Origin: Cronobacter muytjensii ATCC 51329
GTDB lineage: Bacteria; Pseudomonadota; Gammaproteobacteria; Enterobacterales; Enterobacteriaceae
Reading direction: 5' to 3'
DNA length: 64,000 nt
NCBI RefSeq assembly: GCF_001277195.1
Contig: NZ_CP012268.1
Coordinates: 1,054,001 to 1,118,000 of the forward strand
The notes beneath the pieces were generated by a model. That model was not told the DNA's origin. It saw only the letters and a program-made list of their open reading frames with translations, and searched no databases. Position numbers and translations under genes: made by a program. This document shows, piece by piece, positions 36,610-46,126 of the stretch. The stretch's first letter is position 1. Each line of letters starts with the position of its first letter.

Positions 36610-37767
36610 ATGACGAGAAATATTACCCTCGACGCGGTACGCGGCCTGGCGATTCTCGGCATCCTTCTGCTCAATATCACCGCCTTTGGACTGCCGAAGG
36701 CGGCTTATCTCAATCCCGCCTGGTATGGCGCTATCACTGACCGCGACGCCTGGACATGGGCGCTGCTTGATCTCTTCGCGCAGGTCAAATTCCTCACGCT
36801 TTTCGCGCTGCTGTTCGGCGCCGGGCTGCAAATGCTGCTGCCGCGCGGCAAACGGTGGATCCAGGCGCGTCTGACGCTGCTGGTGCTGCTCGGGTTCATT
36901 CACGCGATTTTTATCTGGGACGGCGATATCCTCCTGGCTTACGGGCTGGTGGGGCTGGTCTGCTGGCGCATGGTGCGCGACGCTCAGAGCGTGAAGTCGC
37001 TGTTTAAAACCGGCGTGGTGCTCTATCTCATTGGCATTGCGGTGCTGCTGCTGCTCGGCATGATGTCCGGTGACAGCATGAACCGCTCCTGGACGCCGCA
37101 GGCGGGCGATCTGTTCTATGAGAAATTCTGGCGTCTCGAAGGCGGTATGGAAGCCATCCGCAATCGCCTCAATCTGCTCTCCTCGATGCTGCTGGCGCTC
37201 GGCGCGCAGTATGGCTGGCAACTGGCGGGCCTGATGCTGACCGGCGCGGCGCTGATGCGCAGCGGCTGGCTACGCGGCGAATTCAGCCAGCGGCACTACC
37301 GGCGCACGGGCTTCGGGCTGGTGGCGCTTGGCGTGGCGATTAATCTGCCGGCGATTATCGTTCAGTGGCGGCTCGGCTGGGATTACCGCTGGTGCGCGTT
37401 TATTCTTCAGGCGCCGCGCGAGCTCGGCGCGCCGCTTCAGGCGCTTGGCTATACGGCGCTTGTGTTCGGCTACTGGCCGTGGCTGGCGCGCCTGAGACTG
37501 ATGACCGCCGTCGCCTGCGTGGGGCGGATGGCGCTCACCAACTATCTGCTGCAAAGCCTCATCTGCACCACACTTTTTAACCACTTCGGCCTCTTTATGA
37601 AATTCGACCGGTTTGCGCTGCTGGCGTTTGTGCCGGCGGTCTGGGCGGTTAACCTTGTCTTTTCCGTGCTCTGGCTGCGCTACTTCCGTCAGGGGCCGCT
37701 GGAGTGGCTGTGGCGGCGTCTGACCCGCCTCGCCGCAGGCGCACCGCAATCCGCATCATCCAGATAA
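36610..37767 (+). CDS. yeiB: DUF418 family membrane protein YeiB
   Basis: A 385-residue membrane protein, the E. coli length, with about ten helices. The N-terminus reads RNITLDAVRGLAILGILLLN, the heparan-alpha-glucosaminide-acetyltransferase-like/DUF418 signature. The C-terminal DUF418 part contains GPLEWLWRRLT. Its function is unknown; an acyl transfer across the membrane is a family-level guess. It is downstream of folE, and its stop overlaps the CRP-like site of galS. Confidence 0.92.
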   Translation: MTRNITLDAVRGLAILGILLLNITAFGLPKAAYLNPAWYGAITDRDAWTWALLDLFAQVKFLTLFALLFGAGLQMLLPRGKRWIQARLTLLVLLGFIHAIFIWDGDILLAYGLVGLVCWRMVRDAQSVKSLFKTGVVLYLIGIAVLLLLGMMSGDSMNRSWTPQAGDLFYEKFWRLEGGMEAIRNRLNLLSSMLLALGAQYGWQLAGLMLTGAALMRSGWLRGEFSQRHYRRTGFGLVALGVAINLPAIIVQWRLGWDYRWCAFILQAPRELGAPLQALGYTALVFGYWPWLARLRLMTAVACVGRMALTNYLLQSLICTTLFNHFGLFMKFDRFALLAFVPAVWAVNLVFSVLWLRYFRQGPLEWLWRRLTRLAAGAPQSASSR

Positions 37768-37813
37768 CGATCTGGATCACAATCGTTAACAAATTGCATG
37801 TAACCGTTTCCAG
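37766..37813 (+). promoter_or_regulatory. CRP and GalS/GalR sites upstream of galS
   Basis: AACGATCTGGATCACA (37766-37781) has a full right CRP half (ATCACA) and a weaker left one. ATGTAACCGTTTCCAG (37798-37813) fits the gal operator GTGNAANCGNTTNCAC at most positions. E. coli galS is activated by CRP and represses itself, which this arrangement repeats. Confidence 0.75.
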
Positions 37814-37922
37814 CGCTGTGATGCGCTTCACGCAGCGCGTGGCAGCACACTGCCAGAATAGCCTCCTGACTTAACACAGGGGGTTTCTGTGAGACGCATT
37901 TCAGCTCTTCAGGGTGGTCGCC

Positions 37923-38948
37923 ATGATCACCATTCGTGACGTCGCCCGTCTGGCAGGGGTTTCTGTCGCGACTGTCTCCCGGGTTCTCAACAACAGCGCG
38001 CTGGTCAGCCCTGAAACGCGTGAAACGGTGATGCAGGCAGTGTCGCAGCTCGGCTATCGCCCGAATGCCAACGCGCAGGCGCTCGCCACGCAAGTCAGCG
38101 ACACCATCGGCGTGGTGGTGATGGACGTTTCCGATCCCTTCTTCGGCGCGCTGGTGAAAGCGGTCGATGTGGTGGCGCAGCAGCACGGCAAATATGTGCT
38201 GATTGGCAACAGCTATCACGAGGCGGAAAAAGAGCGTCACGCCATTGAAGTGCTGATCCGCCAGCGGTGCAGCGCGCTTATCGTCCATGCCAAATCGCTC
38301 AGCGACGACGAGCTTTCGACCTTCCTTGAACAGGTGCCCGGCATGGTGCTGATTAACCGCATCGTGCCCGGCTACGCGCATCGCTGCGTCGGGCTTGATA
38401 ACGTCACCGGCGCCATGATGGCGACGCGCATGCTGCAAAGCAGCGGCCATCAGCGCATCGGCTATCTCGCTTCCAGCCATCAGATTGACGATAACGATAA
38501 ACGTCGCGAAGGGTGGCAGCGGGCGCTGGCTGACGACGGCGTACAGCCGCCGGAAAGCTGGGTCGGCACCGGTAGCCCGGATATGCAGGGCGGAGAGGCG
38601 GCGATGGTAGAGCTGCTGGGCCGCAACCTTCAGCTTACCGCCGTATTCGCCTATAACGACAGCATGGCGGCGGGCGCGCTGACGGCGCTGAAAGATAACG
38701 GCATCCTGGTGCCGCAGCATGTGTCAGTCATTGGTTTCGATGATATTCCGATTGCCCGTTACACCGACCCGCAGCTCACCACCGTGCGGTATCCTGTGGT
38801 CTCCATGGCGAAGCTCGCCACCGAGCTGGCGTTACAGGGAGCCGCAGGAGAGCTGGATCCGGGGGCGACGCACTGTTTCATGCCGACCCTGGTGCGGCGC
38901 CATTCCGTGGCGGCGAGACAAAGTGTGGCCCCGATCACTAGTTTATAA
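37923..38948 (+). CDS. galS: Galactose/mgl operon repressor GalS
   Basis: A 341-residue LacI-family repressor (E. coli 346) from ATG 37923. The helix-turn-helix and hinge are MITIRDVARLAGVSVATVSRVLNN and the following 40 residues. A periplasmic-binding-protein-like sensor follows (DTIGVVVMDVSDPFFGAL). It differs from GalR in the mgl-linked position and the C-terminal AARQSVAPITSL. GalS represses mglBAC and its own gene, relieved by galactose. The longer reading from 37914 adds three residues without support. Confidence 0.95.
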   Translation: MITIRDVARLAGVSVATVSRVLNNSALVSPETRETVMQAVSQLGYRPNANAQALATQVSDTIGVVVMDVSDPFFGALVKAVDVVAQQHGKYVLIGNSYHEAEKERHAIEVLIRQRCSALIVHAKSLSDDELSTFLEQVPGMVLINRIVPGYAHRCVGLDNVTGAMMATRMLQSSGHQRIGYLASSHQIDDNDKRREGWQRALADDGVQPPESWVGTGSPDMQGGEAAMVELLGRNLQLTAVFAYNDSMAAGALTALKDNGILVPQHVSVIGFDDIPIARYTDPQLTTVRYPVVSMAKLATELALQGAAGELDPGATHCFMPTLVRRHSVAARQSVAPITSL

Positions 38949-38957
38949 ACCGGCGTG

Positions 38958-39018
38958 ATGTAACCGCTTTCAATCTGTGAGTAAATTCACAGTATATTAA
39001 CATTGCGCTGTCTATGAT
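38958..39018 (+). promoter_or_regulatory. mglB promoter region with GalS and CRP sites
   Basis: ATGTAACCGCTTTCAA (38958-38973) is a gal operator. TGTGAGTAAATTCACA (38976-38991) has a perfect CRP core. TATGAT (39013-39018) fits a -10 box, placing CRP near -41.5. This is the class II layout of the E. coli mgl promoter. A leader of about 200 bp without a supported gene follows. Confidence 0.9.
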
Positions 39019-39230
39019 GACGGCGTCTCATGGGCCTGAAACATTATGTAACGGCGATTTAACACTGACGTTATCTGCCGGCCCGGAGCCACAAAAAAGC
39101 TTTACTGGAGCATTACCGAGCAAGGAAGAGTTTTTTATTAGTGAACTTCGGCATTCAGTAAGGCTTTTCTCCTTACCGTCCTGCCGCCCGTTTTTCACGA
39201 TAGCTACCCTGCATAAAAACCGGAGATACC

Positions 39231-40226
39231 ATGAATAAGAAGGTGTTGACCCTCTCTGCCGTTATGTCCTGCATGCTTTTTGGCACTGCTGCTCAGGCGG
39301 CCGACCGTATTGGCGTAACCATTTATAAATATGACGACAACTTTATGTCCGTCGTGCGCAAGGCGATTGAAAAAGAGGCTTCTGCGTCGTCCGACGTTCA
39401 GCTGCTGATGAACGACTCCCAGAACGACCAGTCCAAGCAGAACGATCAGATTGACGTCCTGCTGGCGAAAGGCGTCAAATCTCTGGCGATCAACCTGGTT
39501 GACCCGGCTGCCGCAGGCACCGTTATCGAAAAAGCGCGTGGGCAGAACATCCCTATCGTGTTCTTCAACAAAGAGCCGTCTCGCAAAGCGCTGGACAGCT
39601 ATGACAAAGCCTATTACGTGGGCACCGACTCAAAAGAATCCGGCATTATCCAGGGCGATCTGATTGCCAAGCACTGGAAAGCCAACGCGGGCTGGGATCT
39701 TAACAAAGACGGTCAGATCCAGTACGTGCTGCTGAAAGGCGAACCGGGCCATCCGGATGCGGAAGCGCGCACCACCTACGTTATCAAAGAGCTGAACGAC
39801 AAGGGCATCAAAACCCAGCAGCTGCAACTGGATACCGCCATGTGGGACACCGCTCAGGCCAAAGACAAAATGGACGCGTGGCTCTCTGGCCCGAACGCGA
39901 ACAAAATCGAAGTGGTTATCGCGAACAACGACGCGATGGCGATGGGCGCGGTAGAAGCGCTGAAAGCGCATAACAAATCTGCTGTGCCGGTCTTCGGCGT
40001 GGATGCGCTGCCGGAAGCCCTGGCGCTGGTGAAATCTGGCGCGCTGGCCGGTACCGTACTGAACGATGCCAATAACCAGGCGAAAGCGACGTTTGACCTT
40101 GCTAAAAACCTGGCGGCAGGTAAAGGCGCGGCAGATGGCACCAACTGGAAAATTGAAAATAAAGTGGTGCGCATTCCTTACGTCGGCGTTGATAAAGACA
40201 ACCTGGCGGAAATCACCGGTAAATAA
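39231..40226 (+). CDS. mglB: Galactose/glucose-binding periplasmic protein MglB
   Basis: A 331-residue protein (E. coli 332). The signal peptide MNKKVLTLSAVMSCMLFGTA is cut after AQA, giving a mature start ADRIGVTIYKYDD. A calcium-binding loop, DLNKDGQIQ, lies near residue 155, as in the E. coli protein. It binds D-galactose and D-glucose for MglAC and also serves chemotaxis through Trg. A hairpin separates it from mglA, which probably explains high mglB expression relative to the rest. Confidence 0.97.
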   Translation: MNKKVLTLSAVMSCMLFGTAAQAADRIGVTIYKYDDNFMSVVRKAIEKEASASSDVQLLMNDSQNDQSKQNDQIDVLLAKGVKSLAINLVDPAAAGTVIEKARGQNIPIVFFNKEPSRKALDSYDKAYYVGTDSKESGIIQGDLIAKHWKANAGWDLNKDGQIQYVLLKGEPGHPDAEARTTYVIKELNDKGIKTQQLQLDTAMWDTAQAKDKMDAWLSGPNANKIEVVIANNDAMAMGAVEALKAHNKSAVPVFGVDALPEALALVKSGALAGTVLNDANNQAKATFDLAKNLAAGKGAADGTNWKIENKVVRIPYVGVDKDNLAEITGK

Positions 40227-40244
40227 TAATTGCGAAGTTCTTAC

Positions 40245-40263
40245 GGGGCGCCTTTTGCGCCCC
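40245..40263 (+). other. Intercistronic hairpin between mglB and mglA
   Basis: GGGGCGC (40245-40251), loop CTTTT, GCGCCCC (40257-40263), with no T run after it. It probably stabilises the mglB end of the mRNA or partly attenuates reading into mglA. Confidence 0.7.
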
Positions 40264-40312
40264 TGTTAAGCCGTGCCATGCTCAGACAACACTCTCGCAG
40301 CCAGGTATAAAT

Positions 40313-41833
40313 ATGGTCAGCAATAATACGCAGTCGCCAGGCGAATACTTGTTGGAAATGACGAATATCAACAAGAGCTTCCCGGGCGTTAAGGCACTCG
40401 ATAACGTGAATTTAAAAGTTCGCCCTCATTCTATTCATGCTCTGATGGGCGAGAATGGCGCGGGCAAGTCAACGTTATTAAAATGCCTTTTCGGGATCTA
40501 CCAGAAAGATTCCGGCAGTATTCTCTTCCAGGGGAAAGAAATAGATTTCCATTCTGCCAAAGAAGCACTTGAGAATGGAATTTCGATGGTCCATCAGGAA
40601 TTAAACCTGGTATTACAGCGTTCTGTAATGGACAACATGTGGCTCGGCCGTTATCCGACCAAAGGCATGTTTGTCGACCAGGAAAAAATGTTTCGTGATA
40701 CCAAAGCGATTTTCGACGAGCTGGATATTGATATTGATCCGAAAGCTCGCGTGGGTACGCTTTCCGTATCGCAGATGCAGATGATTGAAATCGCCAAAGC
40801 GTTTTCTTATGACGCCAAAATCGTCATCATGGATGAACCGACGTCTTCGCTGACTGAGAAAGAAGTTAATCATCTGTTTAAGATTATCCGCAAGCTGAAA
40901 GAGCGCGGTTGCGGCATCGTTTATATTTCCCACAAAATGGAAGAGATCTTCCAGCTGTGCGATGAAATCACCATTCTGCGCGACGGTCAGTGGATCGCCA
41001 CTCAGCCGCTCGACGGGCTGGATATGGATAAGATCATCGCCATGATGGTGGGTCGTTCGCTTAACCAGCGCTTCCCGGATCGTGAAAACAAGCCCGGCGA
41101 AGTGATCCTTGAGGTACGCAATCTGACCTCGCTGCGCCAGCCGTCTATTCGCGACGTCTCTTTTGATCTGCATAAAGGAGAGATTCTCGGCATTGCGGGG
41201 CTGGTGGGCGCGAAACGTACCGATATCGTGGAAACGTTATTTGGTATCCGTGAAAAATCTGGCGGTACGATTAGTCTGCATGGCAAAAAGATTAATAACC
41301 ATAGCGCGAATGAGGCCATTAATAATGGTTTCGCGCTGGTGACCGAGGAGCGCCGCTCAACGGGGATCTATGCTTATCTGGATATCGGCTTCAACTCCCT
41401 GATTTCCAATATTCGCAACTACAAAAGCAAAATCGGTTTGCTGGACAATTCCCGCATGAAAAGCGATACCCAGTGGGTTATTGACTCGATGCGCGTAAAA
41501 ACGCCGGGCCATCGCACCCAGATAGGTTCGCTTTCCGGCGGTAACCAGCAGAAGGTTATTATCGGGCGCTGGCTACTGACCCAGCCGGAAATATTAATGC
41601 TCGATGAACCGACCCGCGGGATTGACGTAGGCGCGAAATTTGAAATCTATCAGCTCATTGCCGAGCTTGCGAAAAAGGGCAAGGGGATCATTATTATCTC
41701 CTCTGAAATGCCTGAGCTGTTAGGGATAACTGACCGTATTCTGGTAATGAGCAATGGCCTCGTTTCCGGGATTGTTGACACCAAAACGACGACGCAAAAC
41801 GAAATTCTGCGTCTTGCGTCTTTGCACCTTTAA
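40313..41833 (+). CDS. mglA: Galactose ABC importer double ATPase MglA
   Basis: A 506-residue protein, the E. coli length, with two ABC domains. Walker A is GENGAGKS in the first. The second has the degenerate GLVGAKRTD, as is usual for this family. Signatures VSQMQM and LSGGNQQK are present. It energises MglC-mediated import of galactose bound by MglB. Its start MVSNNTQSPGEYLLEM fits the family. Confidence 0.97.
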   Translation: MVSNNTQSPGEYLLEMTNINKSFPGVKALDNVNLKVRPHSIHALMGENGAGKSTLLKCLFGIYQKDSGSILFQGKEIDFHSAKEALENGISMVHQELNLVLQRSVMDNMWLGRYPTKGMFVDQEKMFRDTKAIFDELDIDIDPKARVGTLSVSQMQMIEIAKAFSYDAKIVIMDEPTSSLTEKEVNHLFKIIRKLKERGCGIVYISHKMEEIFQLCDEITILRDGQWIATQPLDGLDMDKIIAMMVGRSLNQRFPDRENKPGEVILEVRNLTSLRQPSIRDVSFDLHKGEILGIAGLVGAKRTDIVETLFGIREKSGGTISLHGKKINNHSANEAINNGFALVTEERRSTGIYAYLDIGFNSLISNIRNYKSKIGLLDNSRMKSDTQWVIDSMRVKTPGHRTQIGSLSGGNQQKVIIGRWLLTQPEILMLDEPTRGIDVGAKFEIYQLIAELAKKGKGIIIISSEMPELLGITDRILVMSNGLVSGIVDTKTTTQNEILRLASLHL

Positions 41834-41848
41834 TATCAGGGGCTCCTC

Positions 41849-42859
41849 ATGAGTGCGTTAAATAAGAAGAGTTTTCTCACTTATCTGAAAGAAGGCGGTA
41901 TTTACGTCGTCCTTTTAGTGTTGCTGGCCATTATTATTTTCCAGGACCCAACTTTTTTAAGCCTGCTGAACTTAAGTAACATTCTGACCCAGTCATCGGT
42001 GCGTATTATTATCGCGCTCGGCGTGGCGGGGCTGATTGTCACCCAGGGCACCGACCTCTCCGCAGGGCGTCAGGTGGGTCTGGCGGCGGTGGTGGCGGCG
42101 ACGCTGCTGCAATCGATGGAAAACGCCAACAAGGTGTTCCCGGAGATGGCGACCATGCCGATCCCGCTGGTGATCCTGATTGTTTGCGCTATCGGCGCCG
42201 TGATTGGTCTGATTAACGGCATTATCATCGCGTACCTGAACGTCACGCCGTTTATCACTACCCTGGGCACGATGATTATCGTTTACGGTATCAACTCGCT
42301 CTATTACGACTTCGTGGGCGCATCGCCGATTTCCGGCTTCGACAGTGGTTTCTCGACCTTTACGCAGGGCTTTGTGGCGCTCGGCAGCTTCAGACTCTCC
42401 TACATTACGTTCTACGCGCTGATTGCCGTGGCGTTTGTCTGGATCCTGTGGAACAAAACCCGCTTCGGTAAGAACATTTTCGCTATCGGCGGCAACCCGG
42501 AAGCGGCGAAAGTCTCCGGCGTCAACGTGGCGTTGAACCTGCTGATGATTTATGCGCTCTCCGGCGTGTTCTACGCCTTCGGCGGGCTGCTGGAAGCGGG
42601 CCGTATCGGCTCTGCCACCAACAACCTGGGCTTTATGTATGAGCTTGACGCCATCGCCGCGTGCGTGGTGGGCGGGGTCTCCTTCAGCGGCGGCGTGGGT
42701 ACGGTGCTGGGCGTCGTGACCGGTGTGATAATCTTTACCGTAATCAACTACGGTCTGACCTATATCGGCATCAACCCGTACTGGCAGTACATCATCAAGG
42801 GCGCGATTATCATCTTCGCGGTTGCCCTGGATTCGCTGAAATACGCGCGTAAAAAATAA
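41849..42859 (+). CDS. mglC: Galactose ABC importer permease MglC
   Basis: A 336-residue inner-membrane permease, the E. coli length, of the RbsC/BPD type with about ten helices. The family region GNPEAAKVSGVNV (cytoplasmic loop contacting the ATPase) is intact. AGGGGCTCCTC precedes the ATG, 15 bp after mglA. It is the last gene of mglBAC, and a terminator follows. Confidence 0.97.
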   Translation: MSALNKKSFLTYLKEGGIYVVLLVLLAIIIFQDPTFLSLLNLSNILTQSSVRIIIALGVAGLIVTQGTDLSAGRQVGLAAVVAATLLQSMENANKVFPEMATMPIPLVILIVCAIGAVIGLINGIIIAYLNVTPFITTLGTMIIVYGINSLYYDFVGASPISGFDSGFSTFTQGFVALGSFRLSYITFYALIAVAFVWILWNKTRFGKNIFAIGGNPEAAKVSGVNVALNLLMIYALSGVFYAFGGLLEAGRIGSATNNLGFMYELDAIAACVVGGVSFSGGVGTVLGVVTGVIIFTVINYGLTYIGINPYWQYIIKGAIIIFAVALDSLKYARKK

Positions 42860-42880
42860 CTGTTGTTTGTCATACCGAAA

Positions 42881-42907
42881 AAGCCTCCGCCAGCGGGGGC
42901 TTTTTTT
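42881..42907 (+). terminator. Rho-independent terminator after mglC
   Basis: AAGCCTCCGC and GCGGGGGCTT form a stem with one T-G pair, followed by seven T. It lies 21 bp after the mglC stop. Confidence 0.88.
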
Positions 42908-43031
42908 ATGGGGCAGGGGCGTGAGGGGGAGCGGGTGCGAAGCGGCGATGGCAGTGTTTGTAGGGTGGGTACCATTTGGCGAGTGCCCCATGCCAGTCCC
43001 GCCACACAAGGGATTTAAAATCCCCTGCGAC

Positions 43032-43745
43032 TTACTTCTTCTTCTGCAACTCAAGCATCTGTTCCGGCGTCACTGCGGGATAGCCCTGCGCGTCGTCGGG
43101 CACTTCGTGAAGGGCGGGGATAGGCACCAGCGGGCCGAGAAAGCGCGGTTCGCGCTTGAAGATATAGAGTTCCGCGAGCGCGCCTAAACGCGCGCCAAAC
43201 TCGCGCACCCGTACCGACAGCATATTTTTCGGCGACGGCACGGCGTAACACTGCGCCTGAATCCCCATATGCAGCGCGATAAACAGCGCGCGCTCGCAAT
43301 GGAAGCGCTGGGTAATGATGATGAAGTCGTTAGTATCGAACACGCGCCGCGTACGCACGATGGAATCGAGCGTGCGGAAACCGGCGTAATCCAGCACGAT
43401 ATCCGCCGGATCGACGCCGGCGGCAATTAAATCTTTGCGCATTGTCACCGGCTCGTTGTAACTCTGCTGGGCATTATCGCCGCTCAGGAGCAGGTAATTC
43501 ACTTTGCCGCTGTTATAAGCGTTCAGCGCGCCCTGGATGCGGTAGCGGTAATACTGATTAATAACGCCGGTGCGGTAATACTTGGCGGTGCCGAGCACCA
43601 CGCCCACCTGACGCCAGGGTAAATCCTGCAGCTCGTCGTAGACATAAGGCGCGGTTTTCCAGCTAATCCAGCGGTCGAGCAGCAGCGCCGTTAACAGCAG
43701 TACGCCAATCAGGGCCAGCAGGCTGTATAACAAACGCTTTAACAT
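43032..43745 (-). CDS. sanA: SanA, DUF218 family envelope barrier protein
   Basis: A 237-residue protein (E. coli 239). One N-terminal membrane helix (LLYSLLALIGVLLLTALLL) is followed by a periplasmic DUF218 domain (VGVVLGTAKYYRTGVIN, LLLSGDNAQQSYNEP). SanA suppresses vancomycin sensitivity of envelope-defective E. coli at high temperature. It is related to ElyC and YdcF. The enzymatic activity is not known. In E. coli preTA lies between mglC and this region; it is absent here. Confidence 0.94.
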   Translation of the reverse strand: MLKRLLYSLLALIGVLLLTALLLDRWISWKTAPYVYDELQDLPWRQVGVVLGTAKYYRTGVINQYYRYRIQGALNAYNSGKVNYLLLSGDNAQQSYNEPVTMRKDLIAAGVDPADIVLDYAGFRTLDSIVRTRRVFDTNDFIIITQRFHCERALFIALHMGIQAQCYAVPSPKNMLSVRVREFGARLGALAELYIFKREPRFLGPLVPIPALHEVPDDAQGYPAVTPEQMLELQKKK

Positions 43746-43869
43746 TCAGGCAGCTCGAAGCAATAAGGAAAGAGACTCAAGGCTACTTTACCCGTCGGGC
43801 AAGAGCAAGAATCGAACGTCCGGTTGAAGCATTTTTCGTCGCTGCGGGCAGGGCGCCCGCAGCGGTGGA

Positions 43870-44754
43870 TCAGGCGAGCGCTATCAGCTTGAGGTCGGCA
43901 AAGCCCAGCGCATTCAGCGTCGCGGCGGTGGCGTCGCGCTGTACAATGGTCGCATCGCTGCGCTCGGCAAGCATCGCGCGCTGAATGTCATGCCAGCCGT
44001 AGCCGTTCAGGCTCAGCAGATTCAGCGCGGCCTGTAACGGCGGCAGCGACGGATTGAACGCGGCGTTTTCAGCGTAGCTGCCGGTAAACACCGCGCCATC
44101 GCGGGTTTCAATGGCGAGCCCGGAAGGCGACTGGCTGTAAGGCGCATGGCTGCGGTTCGCCGCCGCGATCGCCGCCTGAGTCAGCGCGTCGCCATGCTGC
44201 GCGTAGCCGTGGTTTTCGGTATCAAAAATCAGCGTCTTGATATCCAGATCGCGCGGGCCGAAGGCGTCCGGCAGGTAATCGCCCAGTTTCGACGGCGCGC
44301 GGCCCGGCAGGTTGATACGAAGCGCAAGCCCGCTGTTAAGCTCATTCATAAACTGACGGCAGTGGCCGCATGGCGTGTAATTGACGGTAATCGCCGTAAG
44401 GCCAGCTTCGCCGCGCATCCACGCATGGGTGATAGCACTCTGTTCGGCGTGAACGGTCTGCTGCATCGCCGCGCCCCGAAATTCCATATTGGCGCCGAAA
44501 TAGAGCGCGCCGCTCAGGCCGCGCGCTACGGCGCCAACGTTAAAGTGGGATATTTCGGTTTGCGCGCAGGCGGCGGCCAGGGGCAGCAGCGCGAAGGCCA
44601 GCGCGTCGTCATCCAGTCCGCTCTGGCGGCGAATTTCAGCAACCTGTTCGGCGCTGAACATCGCCGGAAAATGGGGATCGGCAAGCAGCGGAGCCAGAGC
44701 GGCTTGCAGCGCAGCCGGCAGCTGTGCGAAGGCAGTTTCAAAACGTGGGTGCAT
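43870..44754 (-). CDS. cdd: Cytidine deaminase Cdd
   Basis: A 294-residue enzyme, the E. coli length. The catalytic N-terminal domain has zinc ligands His102, Cys129 and Cys132, and Glu104 as proton shuttle (VHAEQ and PCGHC). A degenerate C-terminal copy follows, as in the dimeric enterobacterial form. It deaminates cytidine and deoxycytidine to uridines. It is expressed from the promoter with CRP and CytR-like sites just upstream. Confidence 0.97.
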   Translation of the reverse strand: MHPRFETAFAQLPAALQAALAPLLADPHFPAMFSAEQVAEIRRQSGLDDDALAFALLPLAAACAQTEISHFNVGAVARGLSGALYFGANMEFRGAAMQQTVHAEQSAITHAWMRGEAGLTAITVNYTPCGHCRQFMNELNSGLALRINLPGRAPSKLGDYLPDAFGPRDLDIKTLIFDTENHGYAQHGDALTQAAIAAANRSHAPYSQSPSGLAIETRDGAVFTGSYAENAAFNPSLPPLQAALNLLSLNGYGWHDIQRAMLAERSDATIVQRDATAATLNALGFADLKLIALA

Positions 44755-44812
44755 GGCAAAGCCTCAAATAAGTAACCGGAACCGTAGTTTACGGCGCTCC
44801 TGAGGCTTTATA

Positions 44813-44842
44813 TGTGATTTAACTCTCACTGGCTATGCAACA
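44813..44842 (-). promoter_or_regulatory. CRP and CytR-like sites upstream of cdd
   Basis: TGTGATTTAACTCTCA (44813-44828) matches the CRP core at nine of ten positions. ATGCAACA (44835-44842) is the CytR half-site TGTTGCAT on the other strand. Both belong to the known E. coli cdd control region. Confidence 0.75.
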
Positions 44843-44882
44843 AATGAAATTTAAAAAGAAAATGCGCGACGTATCGCAAGTT

Positions 44883-45578
44883 TTAACGCCATAACGCCAG
44901 AATCAGCGGGAACAGGAACGGTGCCACCAGCGACGTGATAATCCCGCAAATCACCAGCGCCAGCGAGCTGAACGCGCCTTCCTGGTAATCCAGTTCCGCG
45001 CAGCGCGCCGTGCCGAGGGCATGCGAGGCAGTGCCCATCGCCAGCCCGCGCGCCGATTTGGTTTTAATGCGCATTACGTTCAGCAGCGCGTGGCCGAAAA
45101 CAGCGCCAAGGATGCCGACGAAAATCACGCACACCGCGCTGATGGCCGGAATGCCGCCAAGGCTGCCGCCCACGGCCATCGCAATCGGCGTGGTAACGGA
45201 TTTGGGCAGGACTGATGCCGCGATTTCCGGGCTTGCGCCCATCAACAACGCAATAGAGGTGCCCGTCACCATCGCCACCACGCTGCCTGCAAAGCAGATG
45301 GTAATGATGGACTTCCAGCGCGCGCGGATCTGGTGCAGCTGTTCATACAGCGGGAACGCCAGCGCCACCACGGCGGGTTGCAGCAGATCGTTCAACACAC
45401 GGCTGCCCTGGAAATAGCGCTCATACGAAATACCCGTCAGCATCAGGAAGGGGATCAGCACGACCATACAGACCAGCAGCGGGTTCAGCAGCGGGCTTTT
45501 CAGCCGCGCGGCAAGCTTACGGGCGGCGAAAAACACCAGCAGCGTCAGCGGCAGAGACCACCAGATATTCTGGATCAT
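44883..45578 (-). CDS. yohK: LrgB/CidB family membrane protein YohK
   Basis: A 231-residue membrane protein, the length of E. coli YohK, with about seven helices. It has the LrgB family segment PKSVTTPIAMAVGGSLGG and the ending GTASHALGTARCAELD. LrgB-type proteins work with LrgA partners, here YohJ, in murein hydrolase control or in pyruvate/solute export. The start overlaps the yohJ stop by four bases, so the two are translationally coupled. Confidence 0.94.
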   Translation of the reverse strand: MIQNIWWSLPLTLLVFFAARKLAARLKSPLLNPLLVCMVVLIPFLMLTGISYERYFQGSRVLNDLLQPAVVALAFPLYEQLHQIRARWKSIITICFAGSVVAMVTGTSIALLMGASPEIAASVLPKSVTTPIAMAVGGSLGGIPAISAVCVIFVGILGAVFGHALLNVMRIKTKSARGLAMGTASHALGTARCAELDYQEGAFSSLALVICGIITSLVAPFLFPLILALWR

Positions 45579-45976
45579 TTTTCATGGCTCCTTTTCTGAC
45601 CAATCACTTTGCGCTCGCCGTGCGCCAGATGCGAGCTCCAGCTCACCACCATAAACACCACCAGCGTACTGATAAAACAGGAGACCACCACCGGCCCGAA
45701 CTGCGCCTGCAGCACGTCGAAATATTGCATCACGCCGATACCCACCGGCACAAACAGCAGCGCCATGTAACGGATCAGCAGATGACAGGCGGGCTGCACC
45801 CATTTCGCAGGGAGGATCTGAAACGCGAGCAGCAGAAAAAGGATCAGCATGCCGATGATACTGCCGGGGATCGTAATCGGCAGCAGCGCAGCGAGCGCGA
45901 TGCCTGCATAAAGACAGGCGTAAATCAAAATAAAAGCGCGTACCAGTTGCCAGAGAGAAGTCAGCATTGTGCTCAT
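45575..45976 (-). CDS. yohJ: LrgA/CidA family membrane protein YohJ
   Basis: A 133-residue protein (E. coli 132) with four membrane helices. It has the CidA/LrgA core IPGSIIGMLILFLLLAFQ and RYMALLFVPVGIGVMQY. Holin-like proteins of this family pair with an LrgB protein. It is the first gene of yohJK and is divergent from dusC. The in-frame start at MSTMLTSLWQL is the E. coli one. Confidence 0.94.
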   Translation of the reverse strand: MSTMLTSLWQLVRAFILIYACLYAGIALAALLPITIPGSIIGMLILFLLLAFQILPAKWVQPACHLLIRYMALLFVPVGIGVMQYFDVLQAQFGPVVVSCFISTLVVFMVVSWSSHLAHGERKVIGQKRSHEK

Positions 45977-46126
45977 AGAGGGTAACCTTTAACCGAACGC
46001 ATTCATCATACAATTAAATCTAAAACTGTGCTACCGATCACAGGCGTCTCCTCAGCATACCTAAACTTTTCGGCGGGCGCTCTTTTACACTCTGACGCCG
46101 CGCCAGCACATTCCCTTCGCGATGGG

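Noticed and set aside
35935..37221. 428-codon open frame on the minus strand
   Set aside because: Antisense to folE and yeiB, which are full-length and conserved; no recognisable domain.
39014..39238. 74-codon frame before mglB
   Set aside because: It begins inside the probable -10 box of mglB and overlaps the mglB start; it lies in the untranslated leader and has no recognised homologue.
41993..43054. 353-codon open frame on the minus strand
   Set aside because: Antisense to mglC and its terminator; composition Asn/His/Arg-rich without domains.
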